Source: JAGNDO01 sp963704975
GTDB taxonomy: Bacteria > Chloroflexota > Anaerolineae > Caldilineales > Caldilineaceae
DNA: 64,000 nucleotides
Assembly: GCA_963704975.1 (NCBI GenBank)
Contig: CAVPIK010000002.1
Span: 148,305-212,304 of the forward strand
Direction of reading: 5' to 3'
Made by a program: the position numbers and the translations under genes
Part shown: one piece after another, positions 8,895 through 18,220 of the stretch
Numbering within the stretch: position 1 is the first letter of the stretch
How the letters are laid out: the number at the start of each line of letters is the position of its first letter
The notes under the pieces: model-generated
Seen by the model: only the letters and a program-made list of their open reading frames with translations
Told to the model about the DNA's origin: nothing
Databases searched by the model: none

Positions 8895-10236
8895 TCACGG
8901 TCGCATATACGTCAACGTGCGCGGGAAGGCGATGGTCTCGCGGACGTGGTCCAGGCCGCAGATCCAGGCCACGGTGCGCTCGACGCCCAGGCCGAAGCCG
9001 CTGTGGACGGTGGAGCCGTACTTGCGCAGGTCCACGTACCAGTCGTAGGCTTCTTGGGGCAGGCCGTGTTTGTCGATGGCGGCGATCAGCTTTTCCGGGT
9101 CGCTCATGCGCTCGCTGCCGCCGGTGATCTCGCCGTAGCCCTCGGGGGCCAGCAGATCCACGCTGCGGCAGACTTCGCCCCGGCCCGGTTCCGGCTCCAT
9201 GTAAAAAGCCTTGATCTGGGTGGGGTAGTGATGCACAAAGACCGGCTTGTCGAACTGGGCGGCGATATAGGTCTCGTGGGGGCTGCCGAAGTCGTCGCCC
9301 CATTCGATGGCGGGGACCGTGTCCTCGTAGCCGGGGACCAGTTCGCCCGCGGCCGCGGCCGTGTTGATCATGGCCACGGCTTCGTCGTAGTGGATGCGGG
9401 GGAAGGGGGGCATCACCTTTTGCAGATGGCTGAGATCCCGTTCCAGCACGGCCAATTCCGGGGCCCGCTCGGTCAGGCACTTGTTGCACGATGTGGCTGA
9501 CAAACTGCTCCTCGATCTCCATCAACTGTTCCAGATTGCAGAAGGCGATCTCCGGCTCCACCATCCAAAACTCTTGCAGATGGCGGCGGGTCTTGCTCTT
9601 CTCCGCCCGGAAGGTGGGGCCGAAGCAGTAGACTTTGCCAAAGGCGAAGATGTTGGCCTCGTTGTAAAGCTGGCCGGTCTGGGCCAGATAGGCAGGCTCG
9701 CCGTGATAGTCGATCTCGAAAAGCGTGGTCGTCCCCTCCGCCGCGGACGGGGTGAGGATGGGCGTGTCCACATTGAGATAGCCGTTGCCGTCCAGCCATT
9801 CCCGGATGCCCTGGATGATGGTGGCCCGCACCCGCAAGGCGGCCCACTGCTTGCTGGATCGCAACCAGAGATGGCGGTTCTTCATCAGAAACTCGACCCC
9901 GTGCTCCTTGAGGCTGATGGGGTAGACGTCGGCCACCTGGGCCACGTCCAAGCTGGTGACATCGATCTCGAAGCCGCCGGGGACGCCGGGCGCCCGCTCG
10001 TCCGCCCGCACGGTGCCGGTGACGGTGAGGCTGCTCTCCTGGGTCAGCTCCTTGGCCGCCTCGAAATCTTCTTCGCTGACATTCTTCTTGAAGACCACCG
10101 CCTGGCAGATGCCGGACCCATCTCGCATCTGCAAAAACTGTAGCTTGCCCTTGCCGGTCTTGGCATAGAGCCAGCCCTGGACGGTGACTTCGCTGTCCAC
10201 ATGATCTTTGAGGGATTCAATTGCAACGACTGGCAC
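8895..10236 (-). CDS. asnS: Asparaginyl-tRNA synthetase (frameshifted)
   Basis: Class II aminoacyl-tRNA synthetase. It has an N-terminal OB-fold anticodon domain (VTVQGWLYAKTGKG) and a catalytic core with motif 2 (FRAEKSKTRRHL) and motif 3 (GFGLGVERTVAWICG). The N-terminal 245 residues are in one frame and CLTERAPELAVLE to the end in another; the break is at about 9485 within an otherwise normal protein of about 450 residues. The GTG at 10236 was chosen because GGAG lies nine bases upstream; a longer frame would translate the spacer repeat. AsnRS is favoured over AspRS by its short length and lack of a GAD insert. Confidence 0.9.
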
Positions 10237-10258
10237 GGTTGGTTTCTCCGGGTGTTGG

Positions 10259-10282
10259 TTGATTTGTTGATTTGTTGATTGG
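10259..10282. repeat. Tandem octamer TTGATTTG x3
   Basis: Three direct octamers (the last TTGATTGG) lie in the asnS leader and abut the stop of the upstream gene. This is another member of the short word repeats in this genome. Confidence 0.8.
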
Positions 10283-11059
10283 CTAGGCGTCCGGGGTTGA
10301 ATCAGCGTTCGGGCCAGGTTCAACGGGCGGGTTGGCGTAGATTTCCGGGATCTCTTCTAGGGGAATCTCCTCTTCGGGTTCCGGGTTTTCGGCGAAGAAA
10401 GTACGGATGGCCTCTCTGGGATTCACCACGGGCGAGCCGCCCTCTTGACGATAGGGGGCGTCTTCGGGGTGCTCTTCGATGGGATATTGGGGATGATACA
10501 GCCCCACATATTGGCCCAAAAGTTGGCTAACCCCGGCTTCGCTGTGGTCAAACTGCTGGGAAAAGGAGTCCGGTCGATAGTCGCTGGCATCCCGATAGGC
10601 CGGGCGAATCAGATGCTCGTAAACGTAAACGGCTTCTGGCTCCACATAGCCCACGGTCTCCGGCACCACAATGCCGGTTTCCACCATGGGTTCGGCGGGT
10701 GGACGTCGGTTGCGCCGCTTGCGGCTGTTGGACCGCCGCTTGTTGGACGACGATGACGACGATGACGAACGCTCTTTGTTTTGACCCGAACTCTGCGCCT
10801 TCTTCCCACCGCCCTTGTTGCTGCGGTTCGAGCGCCGCCGCCGAGAGGATGAACTGCCGGATCCTTCGCTGGCCGACTTGGTCTCCCCTTGCCCGCCTTT
10901 GGCCTCCGGGGCACTGCCCGTGGACGCCGCCCCTTCTGTGGAGCCGCCCCCCTGGTCGCCCTTCTTCTTGCCCCGCTGTCGATAATAGCGACGCTGGGAT
11001 CGATTGCCCCCGCCGTCACTCTTTTTGTCGTCCGATTTCTTCTGGGTTTCTTCGGTCAT
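10283..11059 (-). CDS. Low-complexity Ser/Arg/Gly-rich protein, function unknown
   Basis: A 258-residue intact frame; ATG at 11059 with AGGAGAAGG upstream. Residues 1-125 are highly basic and disordered, rich in S, R, G and K with SSSS runs and RRRRS clusters. This resembles the tails of RNA-binding or nucleoid proteins. Residues 125-258 are acidic and more ordered (VGYVEPEAVYVYEHLIRPAY), ending in an E/P-rich tail. No domain is recognised, and a nucleic-acid binding role is inference from composition only. It follows the two ATP-grasp genes at 33 bases on the same strand and could be co-transcribed with them. Confidence 0.7.
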   Translation of the reverse strand: MTEETQKKSDDKKSDGGGNRSQRRYYRQRGKKKGDQGGGSTEGAASTGSAPEAKGGQGETKSASEGSGSSSSRRRRSNRSNKGGGKKAQSSGQNKERSSSSSSSSNKRRSNSRKRRNRRPPAEPMVETGIVVPETVGYVEPEAVYVYEHLIRPAYRDASDYRPDSFSQQFDHSEAGVSQLLGQYVGLYHPQYPIEEHPEDAPYRQEGGSPVVNPREAIRTFFAENPEPEEEIPLEEIPEIYANPPVEPGPNADSTPDA

Positions 11060-11092
11060 GAAAACCTTCTCCTGGGATAAGCATTCAAAATG

Positions 11093-12517
11093 CTATTTTT
11101 TCTCAACTAAAAACAGGGGTGTGGCCGACCCGCCCCCAGCGCTGACATTGAGCAGGCTGCTGGTCCCCAGTCGCACCCCGGCGTGGGCCACAGTTCGTCC
11201 TCGCCACACATAGGGGTCCACATCGGCCATGCGGCTCGACCAGCCGCAGTGCCCCGTCTTCGCAGATGGGGAAGATGGCCTGGGGCGTGGGCACCCGCTT
11301 TTGAACGATGCTGGGCCGGGACAAGGCGATCTCCACCTCGGCGGCCCAGCTCTCCGGGTCGGTCTCCCAGCCCAGGATGACGCCGGTGCCGCCGTACTCT
11401 TTGACCGGCTTGAGGACCAAGTCATCCTTGTGCTGCCGGATCCATGATACCAGATCCACCGCCTGACCCTCGAACCGGGTGGTGCGTTCCTCCACAAAGC
11501 GGGTCCACGGGATGTGGGCTTTGACGGCGGCCCGCTCGTCCTCGTCAAAAAGGTGGCCGTTTTCCTCATCGCTGATCAGGGCGAAGATGGCCTTGCTGTA
11601 GAGCATCTGGCAGTTGAAACTGTTGACCATGCACACGGCCTGATCCTGCACCGCCCGCACCAGGGGATGGGCCATGAGTTCGTCCGGGGTGGCAAAGGCC
11701 TTCACAAACTCGTTGACCACCACCCGCTTGTACACAATATCCACGGGAAAGTCGCCCTTGGCCCACAGCCGGCCCTTCTCGATAGGTCAGCTCGTCGGGA
11801 TCGCAGATCACCACCCGGCTGCCCTGGGCCTCGAAAATCCGGGCGGAGAGGGTGAACTCGTGCCGGGTGCGCACGGCCCGCCAATCCACAATGGCGATGG
11901 TGGGGTTTGTCGACCGGGGCGACGCCCTTGGTGCGGCTCCAATCCGTGTAACAATCGATCAAGGTTTCGTAGACATGCTGGCGAATGGGCAGGCTGCCCA
12001 GGGTATATTCCTGGGCGAAGCGCTGCATCACCGGCAATTCCAGAAAGAGATCGGTCAGCACATCCCCAAAGGCCAGGCCGCCGGGGGTGTCGGCGTTGTA
12101 TTCCAAAAAGTGCAGATCCCCCTGGCCCAACGCTTCGCCGGGGAGATAAAACGCATCCATGCGGGCCGAGGCGTCCGGCGCGCCGTAGAAATCGGGGATG
12201 CGCATGAGGGCCGCTTCGTTGGGCGAGAGGGCCAGGCTGCCGGTCATGTCCAACTCGCCGGCCCGCAGGGCGGCATAGACTTTGTGCAGTGCGCCCATCA
12301 CCCGCTCGGTGGCCTGGGTGATGAAGGCGTATTCATCCGGGTGCAGAAAGAAGGGGCGCAGCACGCTACAGATGGGCCGCTCGCCAAAGACCAATAGATT
12401 TTCCTGCATCCGGCCCTTGAAGGCTTCCCAGAGGGCGGGCACATCTTCTTGGGCCAGAAGTTCGTGGTAGCGATCAACGGCTTGTTGCGTGGGGTGCATG
12501 GGTCTAGCCTTCGCCAT
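11093..12517 (-). CDS. Circularly permuted ATP-grasp ligase-like protein (several frameshifts)
   Basis: Pieces in three frames join into a protein of about 474 residues. The N-terminal piece has HFLEYNADTPGG; the middle piece VDWRAVRTRHEF is followed by VVICDPDEL; the C-terminal part has LVLKPVKEYGGTGVILG (the ATP-grasp lysine region) and a final LGTSSLLNVSAGGGSATP. This order matches circularly permuted ATP-grasp proteins (DUF407/CP_ATPgrasp families), which are carboxylate-amine ligases related to glutathionylspermidine synthase. The substrates are unknown. Breaks lie near 11900, 11775 and 11240. The start overlaps the upstream ATP-grasp stop by 14 bases, so the two genes are coupled. Confidence 0.78.
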
Positions 12518-13421
12518 AACCCTTGCCTCGGGGGAAGGGGGCGGCGTGGGCCTGTTGGATCACGTAGTCGGCCATGGCATCCAGCACCCAGTTGAAGTGC
12601 CATTCGCCCAGGCTGGCCACATCAAAGTCCGGCGCGGCATTGGTAAAGTCGATGGCATAGGGCACGCCGTCGGAGATGGCAAACTCCACGGTGTTCATGT
12701 CATAGCCCAGGCCACGGGAGAGGGCCAGGGCCTGATCGATCACCAACTGGCCCAATTCCGGCGAGAGCAGACCGGGATTTTGCGAATAGCGCTCGTGATG
12801 GGGCACGTTGGGATTCCAGGCAATGGGCATCACCTTCTCTTGGCCCACGCACAGACAGCGCAGATAGTGCTGCCACTCAATAAACTCCTGCACAATCATG
12901 GTCAATTGGCCGCTGCGGTTGTACGCCGTGATCAGCTCGTCCACATCATTGACGATGCTCACCGACTTCCAGCCGCCGCCGGATGCGGGCTTGAGCACCG
13001 CGGGCATGCCCACATAGTCGGCGATCCCCTGCCAGTCCACGGGGAACTTCAGGTTGGAGAGGCTTTCGGCCACGATGTCCAAAATATAGTCTTTGTTGGG
13101 CAAAACGACGGTCTTGGGCACGGCTACACCCAGTTGTTGCGCCATGTAATTCGCGTTGAACTTGTCCTCGGCGGCGCGGCGGAAGGGGTTGTTGATCACA
13201 TGCACCCCTTGGCTGTGGGCGTGCTTGAGGTAATCCGCATAGTAGGGCACTTCGTGGCTGATGCGGTCCACGATCACCGAATACTCGCACACATCGTCCA
13301 AGGCCGTGCCGCCCAGCTTGACCCACTCCACCATCACCCCCGCGTCCCGCTCGGCCACCCGATGGATCAATCCTTGGGGGAAACTGCGCTCTTTTCCGAC
13401 TAGAATTCCGACTTTTTTCAT
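12504..13421 (-). CDS. ATP-grasp ligase, RimK-like
   Basis: An intact 305-residue protein. The N-terminal pre-ATP-grasp region is MKKVGILVGKERSF. The ATP-binding part has VLKPASGGGWKSV and the acidic metal site is MNTVEFAISDGVPYAIDF. The family forms amide bonds through an acyl-phosphate. The substrate is unknown, and it is not a D-Ala-D-Ala ligase by its motifs. It overlaps the circularly permuted ATP-grasp gene by 14 bases, so the two probably act in sequence on one product. The start at 13421 has AGAGG upstream. The leader contains a tandem word repeat. Confidence 0.82.
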   Translation of the reverse strand: MKKVGILVGKERSFPQGLIHRVAERDAGVMVEWVKLGGTALDDVCEYSVIVDRISHEVPYYADYLKHAHSQGVHVINNPFRRAAEDKFNANYMAQQLGVAVPKTVVLPNKDYILDIVAESLSNLKFPVDWQGIADYVGMPAVLKPASGGGWKSVSIVNDVDELITAYNRSGQLTMIVQEFIEWQHYLRCLCVGQEKVMPIAWNPNVPHHERYSQNPGLLSPELGQLVIDQALALSRGLGYDMNTVEFAISDGVPYAIDFTNAAPDFDVASLGEWHFNWVLDAMADYVIQQAHAAPFPRGKGYGEG

Positions 13422-13437
13422 GGGTGTGCCTCTGGTG

Positions 13438-13494
13438 GTTGATGATGTTGATTGGTTGATAGTGTTGATTGGGCGATTGGGCGATTGGGAGATT
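13438..13494. repeat. Tandem words GTTGATTGG / GGGCGATT
   Basis: Two exact GGGCGATT octamers (13471-13486) are preceded by three degenerate GTTGATTG words. They lie between the small membrane protein gene and the ATP-grasp gene. Confidence 0.7.
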
Positions 13495-13516
13495 TTCGGT
13501 GCTTTGAGATCTCAGG

Positions 13517-13897
13517 CTACCCTGCAGGGTTAGGCCACTTCCAGGCATTCCAGATGATGAGCAGCAGACAGAACACTTCAACGGCTGCGATGAAAATGTA
13601 ATGGGGATAGGAGGCGCCGCCGCCGACGACAAACGCAATCGTGATGATGCCGACGATGATGTTGGCCCAGCGATTCACCCTGTACTTCAACACGCGGGAA
13701 AGGATGATCATGGCAATCGAAATCTCCATCATGATGGCGCCACCCAGCATCAGTTGGGGAATTGGGGTGCCTGTGCTGGCCGCAGTTTTTGCTACTTCAT
13801 CCACTGCGCCGGGGATGTAGAGTGAAAGAATATCCGCCTTCAACATATTGATCATGACAACGATCCATAGGGTTGAAAGCAGAACTTTCGTATCCAT
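13517..13897 (-). CDS. Small four-helix membrane protein, DUF6326-like
   Basis: A 126-residue protein. Four hydrophobic segments are visible: VLLSTLWIVVMINML at the N-terminus, LMLGGAIMMEISIAMIIL, ANIIVGIITIAFVVGG and FIAAVEVFCLLLIIW. The overall pattern recalls DUF6326 proteins; this is recognition by eye only. No enzymatic motif is seen and the function is unknown. It reads toward the ATP-grasp pair with a spacer of about 95 bases full of word repeats, so it may be a separate unit. Confidence 0.7.
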   Translation of the reverse strand: MDTKVLLSTLWIVVMINMLKADILSLYIPGAVDEVAKTAASTGTPIPQLMLGGAIMMEISIAMIILSRVLKYRVNRWANIIVGIITIAFVVGGGASYPHYIFIAAVEVFCLLLIIWNAWKWPNPAG

Positions 13898-14070
13898 TTT
13901 TTCTATAATCCTGCTGCTTATGTTAATTTTTCATCCCCTTATTGAACAAGTTTGATGGGTTTCATCGAGTTGGACCCGACGATTTACCCTCTGATACATC
14001 TGCCTGACCGGGTTCGACAGGGCAGACCGAGAACAATGACATGATCCCAAAGAACAAGATTTTCACCCGT

Positions 14071-14877
14071 TCATGGAACAGCAAAAGTGTGAACCGTAAG
14101 CCCCTGGCCGTTGATCAAAGTAAGCGCCGCGCCGGTCGTGAGGCGGGCGGCGGGTTGGCCCCAATAGAGATCCACGCTGGTGTCCACGCCGCCGGCGCTG
14201 TGCAGGCGTACGCTGCCGCCGGGGAAGAGGGGCACGTTGCCAAAAGTGTAGACCGGCGTCCCGCTGCCGGTGCCGCCGCTGATCTGCAACGTCCAGCCCT
14301 GCAAGTTGAAGGCGTTGTCGCTGTCATTGACGATCAGGATCTGCTCGGCGGCCAGATCTCCGCCGCCGCTGATCGATCCCACGATCACCCCTTCCGGGTT
14401 GGCAGCCGGGACTGCCGCCGGGGTCACACCGGGGAGGGCCGCACTGCTTTGCGCCGCTCCGCTGGCCGGGATGGTCAGCCGCTGGCCCACAAAGACAAAG
14501 TCCGGGTTGGTCAAATCGTTGGCCGCCATCAGCGCGTCCAACGTCACCCCAAAGCGAACGGAGATGCCCCCCAGGCTGTCCCCGGCTTCGACCACGTAGA
14601 TCTGCCCGTCCGCCCCGCCGGATGCGCTGGGAGCGGCAGCGGGAGGCGTCGGGGTGGCCAAGGGCACAGGTGTGAAGGTGGGCACCAGCCCTGGGTTGGG
14701 GGTGGATGTGGCCAGAACCACGGCCACGGGCCCCGACGCGCCGGGTTGAGCATACAAGGCGGCCAACTCCTCGGCGTCCGGGCGGCGGGCATCCACCGCA
14801 AAGGCCACAGCCAGCGCGATGACAGTGCTGATCAGGGCATTGACAAGGATCAAAAAGAGCAGTTGGCGTCGGTTCAT
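14071..14877 (-). CDS. Membrane-anchored LysM and lamin-tail domain protein
   Basis: Start at 14877 gives MNRRQLLFLILVNALIST, an N-terminal signal anchor; an in-frame ATG at 14901 would add eight residues. A Pro/Thr-rich linker leads to a LysM domain (YVVEAGDSLGGISVRFGV to FVGQRLTIP), which binds peptidoglycan or chitin-like glycans. The C-terminal 100 residues (LIVNDSDNAFNLQGWTL, FPGGSVRLHS) match a lamin-tail domain, common in secreted Chloroflexota proteins. It should sit outside the membrane and contact the cell wall; its partner is unknown. A promoter on the same strand is described at 14933-14961. Confidence 0.82.
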   Translation of the reverse strand: MNRRQLLFLILVNALISTVIALAVAFAVDARRPDAEELAALYAQPGASGPVAVVLATSTPNPGLVPTFTPVPLATPTPPAAAPSASGGADGQIYVVEAGDSLGGISVRFGVTLDALMAANDLTNPDFVFVGQRLTIPASGAAQSSAALPGVTPAAVPAANPEGVIVGSISGGGDLAAEQILIVNDSDNAFNLQGWTLQISGGTGSGTPVYTFGNVPLFPGGSVRLHSAGGVDTSVDLYWGQPAARLTTGAALTLINGQGLTVHTFAVP

Positions 14878-14932
14878 GGAAAAAAGGACCGGTGTTGGCA
14901 TAAAACAGGGCGGCAGTCACATTGTTCACCAG

Positions 14933-14961
14933 ATTGTAGCACAAAGATGGTCTCTTGTCAG
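14933..14961 (-). promoter_or_regulatory. Predicted promoter of the LysM protein gene
   Basis: On the minus strand CTGACA (14956-14961) and TACAAT (14933-14938) are separated by 17 bases, about 55 bases before the chosen start. Confidence 0.6.
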
Positions 14962-14992
14962 GGTCAATCCAGGGGGTAATTCACACCTTTTA

Positions 14993-15021
14993 TTGACGCA
15001 CTGCGTTGCCTATGATAACAT
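14993..15021 (+). promoter_or_regulatory. Predicted promoter of the PHB_acc_N/patatin unit
   Basis: TTGACG at 14993-14998 and TAACAT at 15016-15021 are 17 bases apart. An alternative -10, TATGAT, sits too close to the -35. It is divergent to the LysM promoter. Confidence 0.5.
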
Positions 15022-15117
15022 GCCCGGCAGATCAGGCTCCCCCGCCCCCCGTGTTCTGCTCCCGCCCCTGATCTCTCTGGTCAATTCGCCAGTGATTCGA
15101 TCCCCAACCCGGATCTT

Positions 15118-15807
15118 GTGAGCCGTGTGCCCATGCCTCTGATTAAACGCTATCCCAACCGCAAACTGTATGACATGGAAGCCAAAAAGTATGTCACCCT
15201 GGACGAGATTGCCCTGATCGTGCGAGAGGGCCAGGATGTACAGGTGATGGACCATGAATCTGGCGATGACTTGACCAACCTGACCCTGAGCCAGATCATC
15301 TTTGAGCAGGAAAAGAAGAAGACTGGTTTTCTGCCCCGCTCCATCCTCACCAGCCTGATCCGCACGGGTGGCGACACCTTGGACTATCTGCGCCGCACCC
15401 TGCAATCCGGGGTGCAGACGGATCTGCTCACCTACTCCGAAGCCACTAATTCCGCAGAATTTGCCGGTGCCCCCGGCGATCAAAACCGAGATCTGACCAC
15501 CCGTCTCCAAAAACTGGTGGCCAACGGTCGGTTGACCGAAGACGAGGCCGCAGAATTACGGACTGAATTCGACGGATCCCCCGCCCTGGGCACGGATGAT
15601 GTGGGGCTGATGGCGCTTTTGGACGATCGGTTGGTTGGCGTGTTGCACCGGCTTAACATTCCTACCTACAATGAGCTTCAGGCCCTGCAAGAACAACTGA
15701 GCGAATTGACAGACAAGCTGGAAACGGTTTTAGAAGATCCGGAGCAACCTCCCACCCCCCAAAGATCCGGCAAAGCTGATAAAACCGGCAAATCAACCAA
15801 GAGATGA
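15118..15807 (+). CDS. PHB_acc_N-domain regulator (PhaR-like DNA-binding domain)
   Basis: The first 65 residues (LIKRYPNRKLYDMEAKKYVTLDEI) are the polyhydroxyalkanoate-synthesis regulator N-terminal domain (PF07879), a predicted DNA-binding domain of PhaR. The C-terminal half is not the usual PHB_acc domain but a charged, partly coiled-coil region ending in a lysine-rich tail. In PhaR proteins the domain senses or binds PHA and represses phasin genes; no PHA synthase or phasin is seen here. The GTG at 15118 was kept, but the ATG at 15133 (MPLIKRYPN) fits the family start better. The patatin gene begins 10 bases downstream. Confidence 0.8.
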   Translation: MSRVPMPLIKRYPNRKLYDMEAKKYVTLDEIALIVREGQDVQVMDHESGDDLTNLTLSQIIFEQEKKKTGFLPRSILTSLIRTGGDTLDYLRRTLQSGVQTDLLTYSEATNSAEFAGAPGDQNRDLTTRLQKLVANGRLTEDEAAELRTEFDGSPALGTDDVGLMALLDDRLVGVLHRLNIPTYNELQALQEQLSELTDKLETVLEDPEQPPTPQRSGKADKTGKSTKR

Positions 15808-15817
15808 TTCTGCGCAT

Positions 15818-17116
15818 ATGCCCATAGACAACAATGGTACCGGCCAGAGCAATCCCCATCGAATGCCCACGCCGGCTATCAAGCGCCCCCTCCACTATAA
15901 AACAGCTCTGGTCCTGGCCGGCGGCGGCATCGCCGGGGCGGTCTATGAGATCGGCGCCCTGCGGGCCATGAACGACATGCTCGTTGACCGCACGGTCAAC
16001 GATTTTGATATTTTTGTTGGTACCAGCGCAGGCGCATTGGTCACCTCCATGCTGGCCAACGGCCTCACCACCCAAGAGATGATGCAGAGCCTCAACATTT
16101 CCCACCCGGAACTGCGGGCCATTCGGGTGGATGATATCTTCCAACGCAACCTCTCCGAAACCCTTTCCCGACTGCGCAAGCTACCCGGCACCCTGTTTCG
16201 GGCGGGCAACACCTATCTACACAACTTCAGGGAATTCACCCTGGCCGACATCCTGTGGGAACTGGCCGATGTGTTGCCCAACGGTCTCTATGATGGCTCG
16301 GCTTTGGAACGGTATGTGGAAGCGATTTTGGATCGACCGGACTGCGTCAACCGCTTTGACCAGTTGGAGAAGACGCTGTATATCGTGGCCACAGAGCTGG
16401 ACACGGGAGAACGGGCGGTTTTTGGCAAGGGGGGCAAGGGCATTGTGCCCATCAGCAAAGCCGTGGCCGCCAGCAGTGCTATCCCCATCCTCTACAAGCC
16501 TATGTCCATCTTTGGCAAAGAATACATCGACGGCGTCTTCCGGGGCACGGCCAGCCTGGATCTGGCCATCGAAGCCGGGGCCAAACTGGTGGTCTGCATC
16601 AACCCCCTTGCCCCCATCGACGCCACCCAAATGGACCAGTTGGAGCATCTCAGCGAAAAGGGCGCCCAGGCGGTGATCAGCCAAGTGCTGCGCATTCTCT
16701 TTCACAGCGGGCTGAAGTATCACATCAAGAATTTGCGGGCTAAATATCCCGATGTGGATATCATCCTGATCGAGCCATCCACGGACGACTATGAGATGTT
16801 CTTCCAAGGGCTAATGAGCTATAGCGCCCGGTTGACCATTGCCGAACACGCTTTCAAGCGGGTCACATTGGGGCTGAACGAAAACTACCCCTATTTCAAG
16901 ACCGTCCTGGCCCGACACGGCATTCAGCTTAGCCGTCACAAGGCCCTGGATGAAATGAAGATAATGGATCGCAGCAACCACAACCCGGCCGTTCTGCGCC
17001 ACATCATGGAAGATAGCTCCACCGCAGATGCGCTGACCAACCTGCTCCCTCTCTCCGACGCCATGGCCGAATTGGAACGTAGCCTAACCCATCTTGATGG
17101 CGCCATTTCTACCTAA
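15818..17116 (+). CDS. Patatin-like phospholipase
   Basis: An intact 432-residue protein. The oxyanion hole GGGIAGAVYEIG is near residue 35, the nucleophile elbow GTSAG (Ser in GXSXG) is near residue 70, and the Asp of the Ser-Asp dyad is in DGVFRGT. Patatins are acyl hydrolases of lipids and can act as intracellular PHA depolymerases. With the PHB_acc_N gene ten bases upstream, a role in PHA or membrane lipid turnover is a fair inference. The long C-terminal region after residue 280 is helical and less conserved. No signal peptide is seen, so it is cytoplasmic. Confidence 0.88.
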   Translation: MPIDNNGTGQSNPHRMPTPAIKRPLHYKTALVLAGGGIAGAVYEIGALRAMNDMLVDRTVNDFDIFVGTSAGALVTSMLANGLTTQEMMQSLNISHPELRAIRVDDIFQRNLSETLSRLRKLPGTLFRAGNTYLHNFREFTLADILWELADVLPNGLYDGSALERYVEAILDRPDCVNRFDQLEKTLYIVATELDTGERAVFGKGGKGIVPISKAVAASSAIPILYKPMSIFGKEYIDGVFRGTASLDLAIEAGAKLVVCINPLAPIDATQMDQLEHLSEKGAQAVISQVLRILFHSGLKYHIKNLRAKYPDVDIILIEPSTDDYEMFFQGLMSYSARLTIAEHAFKRVTLGLNENYPYFKTVLARHGIQLSRHKALDEMKIMDRSNHNPAVLRHIMEDSSTADALTNLLPLSDAMAELERSLTHLDGAIST

Positions 17117-17170
17117 TTTGCCCCCCTCCTCCCAAACTAAATTCCAAAAACACTCAAAGGATAAATCCAC

Positions 17171-18217
17171 ATGACCACTTTGCGTTGGGGCGTGCTTTCC
17201 ACTGCCAACATTGGCCAGAAGGCCGTGATTCCGGCCATTCTCAAAAGCGACAACGGACGCTTGGTTGCCATCGCCAGCCGCAACCTTGACCGGGCGCAAG
17301 CCTTTGCCGCCCCCTTCGATCAGGCGCAGGGCGGCCCACCCATCCAAGTTTACGCCAGCTACGAAGCACTCCTGGCGGATCCCGAAGTCGATGCCATCTA
17401 CAATCCCCTGCCCAACAGCCTGCACAAAGAATGGTCCATCCGGGCCATGCAGGCGGGCAAACATGTGCTGTGCGAGAAACCCTTGGGCAGCAATCTGGCC
17501 GAGGTGGACGAGATGATCGCTGTCTCCGAATCCACGGGCATGCTGCTTATGGAAGCCTTCATGTACCGCTTCCACCCCCGCACCCAAGACGCTCTGGCTA
17601 TGCTCGTGCGCGGCGACATCGGCGGGCTCCAGACCATCCGCAGCGCCTTCACCTTCCCACTGAGCCAGAACAGCAACATTCGCCTGAATGCAGAGCTGGC
17701 CGGTGGCAGCTTGATGGATGTGGGCTGTTACTGCGTCAACATCATCCGCACGGCCTTGGCCAGCCTCGATGTCGGAGAGCCGGTGGCCGTCGCCGCTTTC
17801 GCCGACTTTGGCGAAGAGACGGGTGTGGAAGAGAGCATGAGCGCCATCCTGCGCTTCGAGTTTGCCGACGGGGTGGCCGGACCCATCACCGCCCACTTCG
17901 ACAGCTCCCTGCGCACGGATGGCCGCCAATTCTACGAATTCGCCGGGTCCAGCGGCACCCTCCGCGTGGACGACGCCTTCAACGCCGGTCGTTTCGACAA
18001 TCTGCGCTTACAGGTGATCAAGAGTGGCAAAGTCGTAACGGAAGAGCGCTACGACGGCAGCGACCAATATCAGCTCATGGTGCAAGCCTTCGCGGACGGC
18101 GTCCTCCACGGCACGCCCCTGGCCTATCCCATGCAAGAGAGCCGGGGCAACATGGCCGCGATCGACGCCCTCCTCCACAGCGCCCGCACAGGCCAGGTGG
18201 TGCCGGTTAAGTTGTGA
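17171..18217 (+). CDS. Gfo/Idh/MocA family NAD(P)-dependent oxidoreductase
   Basis: An intact 348-residue protein with RBS AAAGGA. The Rossmann domain begins LRWGVLSTANIG, followed by AIASRN and the conserved EKPLGSNLAE near residue 100. The C-terminal dimer and substrate domain has GGSLMDVGCYCVNIIR, with the family Asp and a following Tyr in place of the usual His pattern. The family oxidises sugars, inositols or dihydrodiols; the exact substrate cannot be read from sequence. It stands alone, 54 bases after the patatin gene, and is followed by a large inverted repeat. Confidence 0.88.
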   Translation: MTTLRWGVLSTANIGQKAVIPAILKSDNGRLVAIASRNLDRAQAFAAPFDQAQGGPPIQVYASYEALLADPEVDAIYNPLPNSLHKEWSIRAMQAGKHVLCEKPLGSNLAEVDEMIAVSESTGMLLMEAFMYRFHPRTQDALAMLVRGDIGGLQTIRSAFTFPLSQNSNIRLNAELAGGSLMDVGCYCVNIIRTALASLDVGEPVAVAAFADFGEETGVEESMSAILRFEFADGVAGPITAHFDSSLRTDGRQFYEFAGSSGTLRVDDAFNAGRFDNLRLQVIKSGKVVTEERYDGSDQYQLMVQAFADGVLHGTPLAYPMQESRGNMAAIDALLHSARTGQVVPVKL

Positions 18218-18220
18218 TCA

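Noticed and set aside
8895..10236. Aspartyl-tRNA synthetase
   Set aside because: It lacks the GAD insert and matches the length and motif spacing of bacterial AsnRS.
10259..10282. Short regular repeats that might be a CRISPR array
   Set aside because: Units are 8 nt without spacers, and no cas gene is present. They belong to the spacer word repeats.
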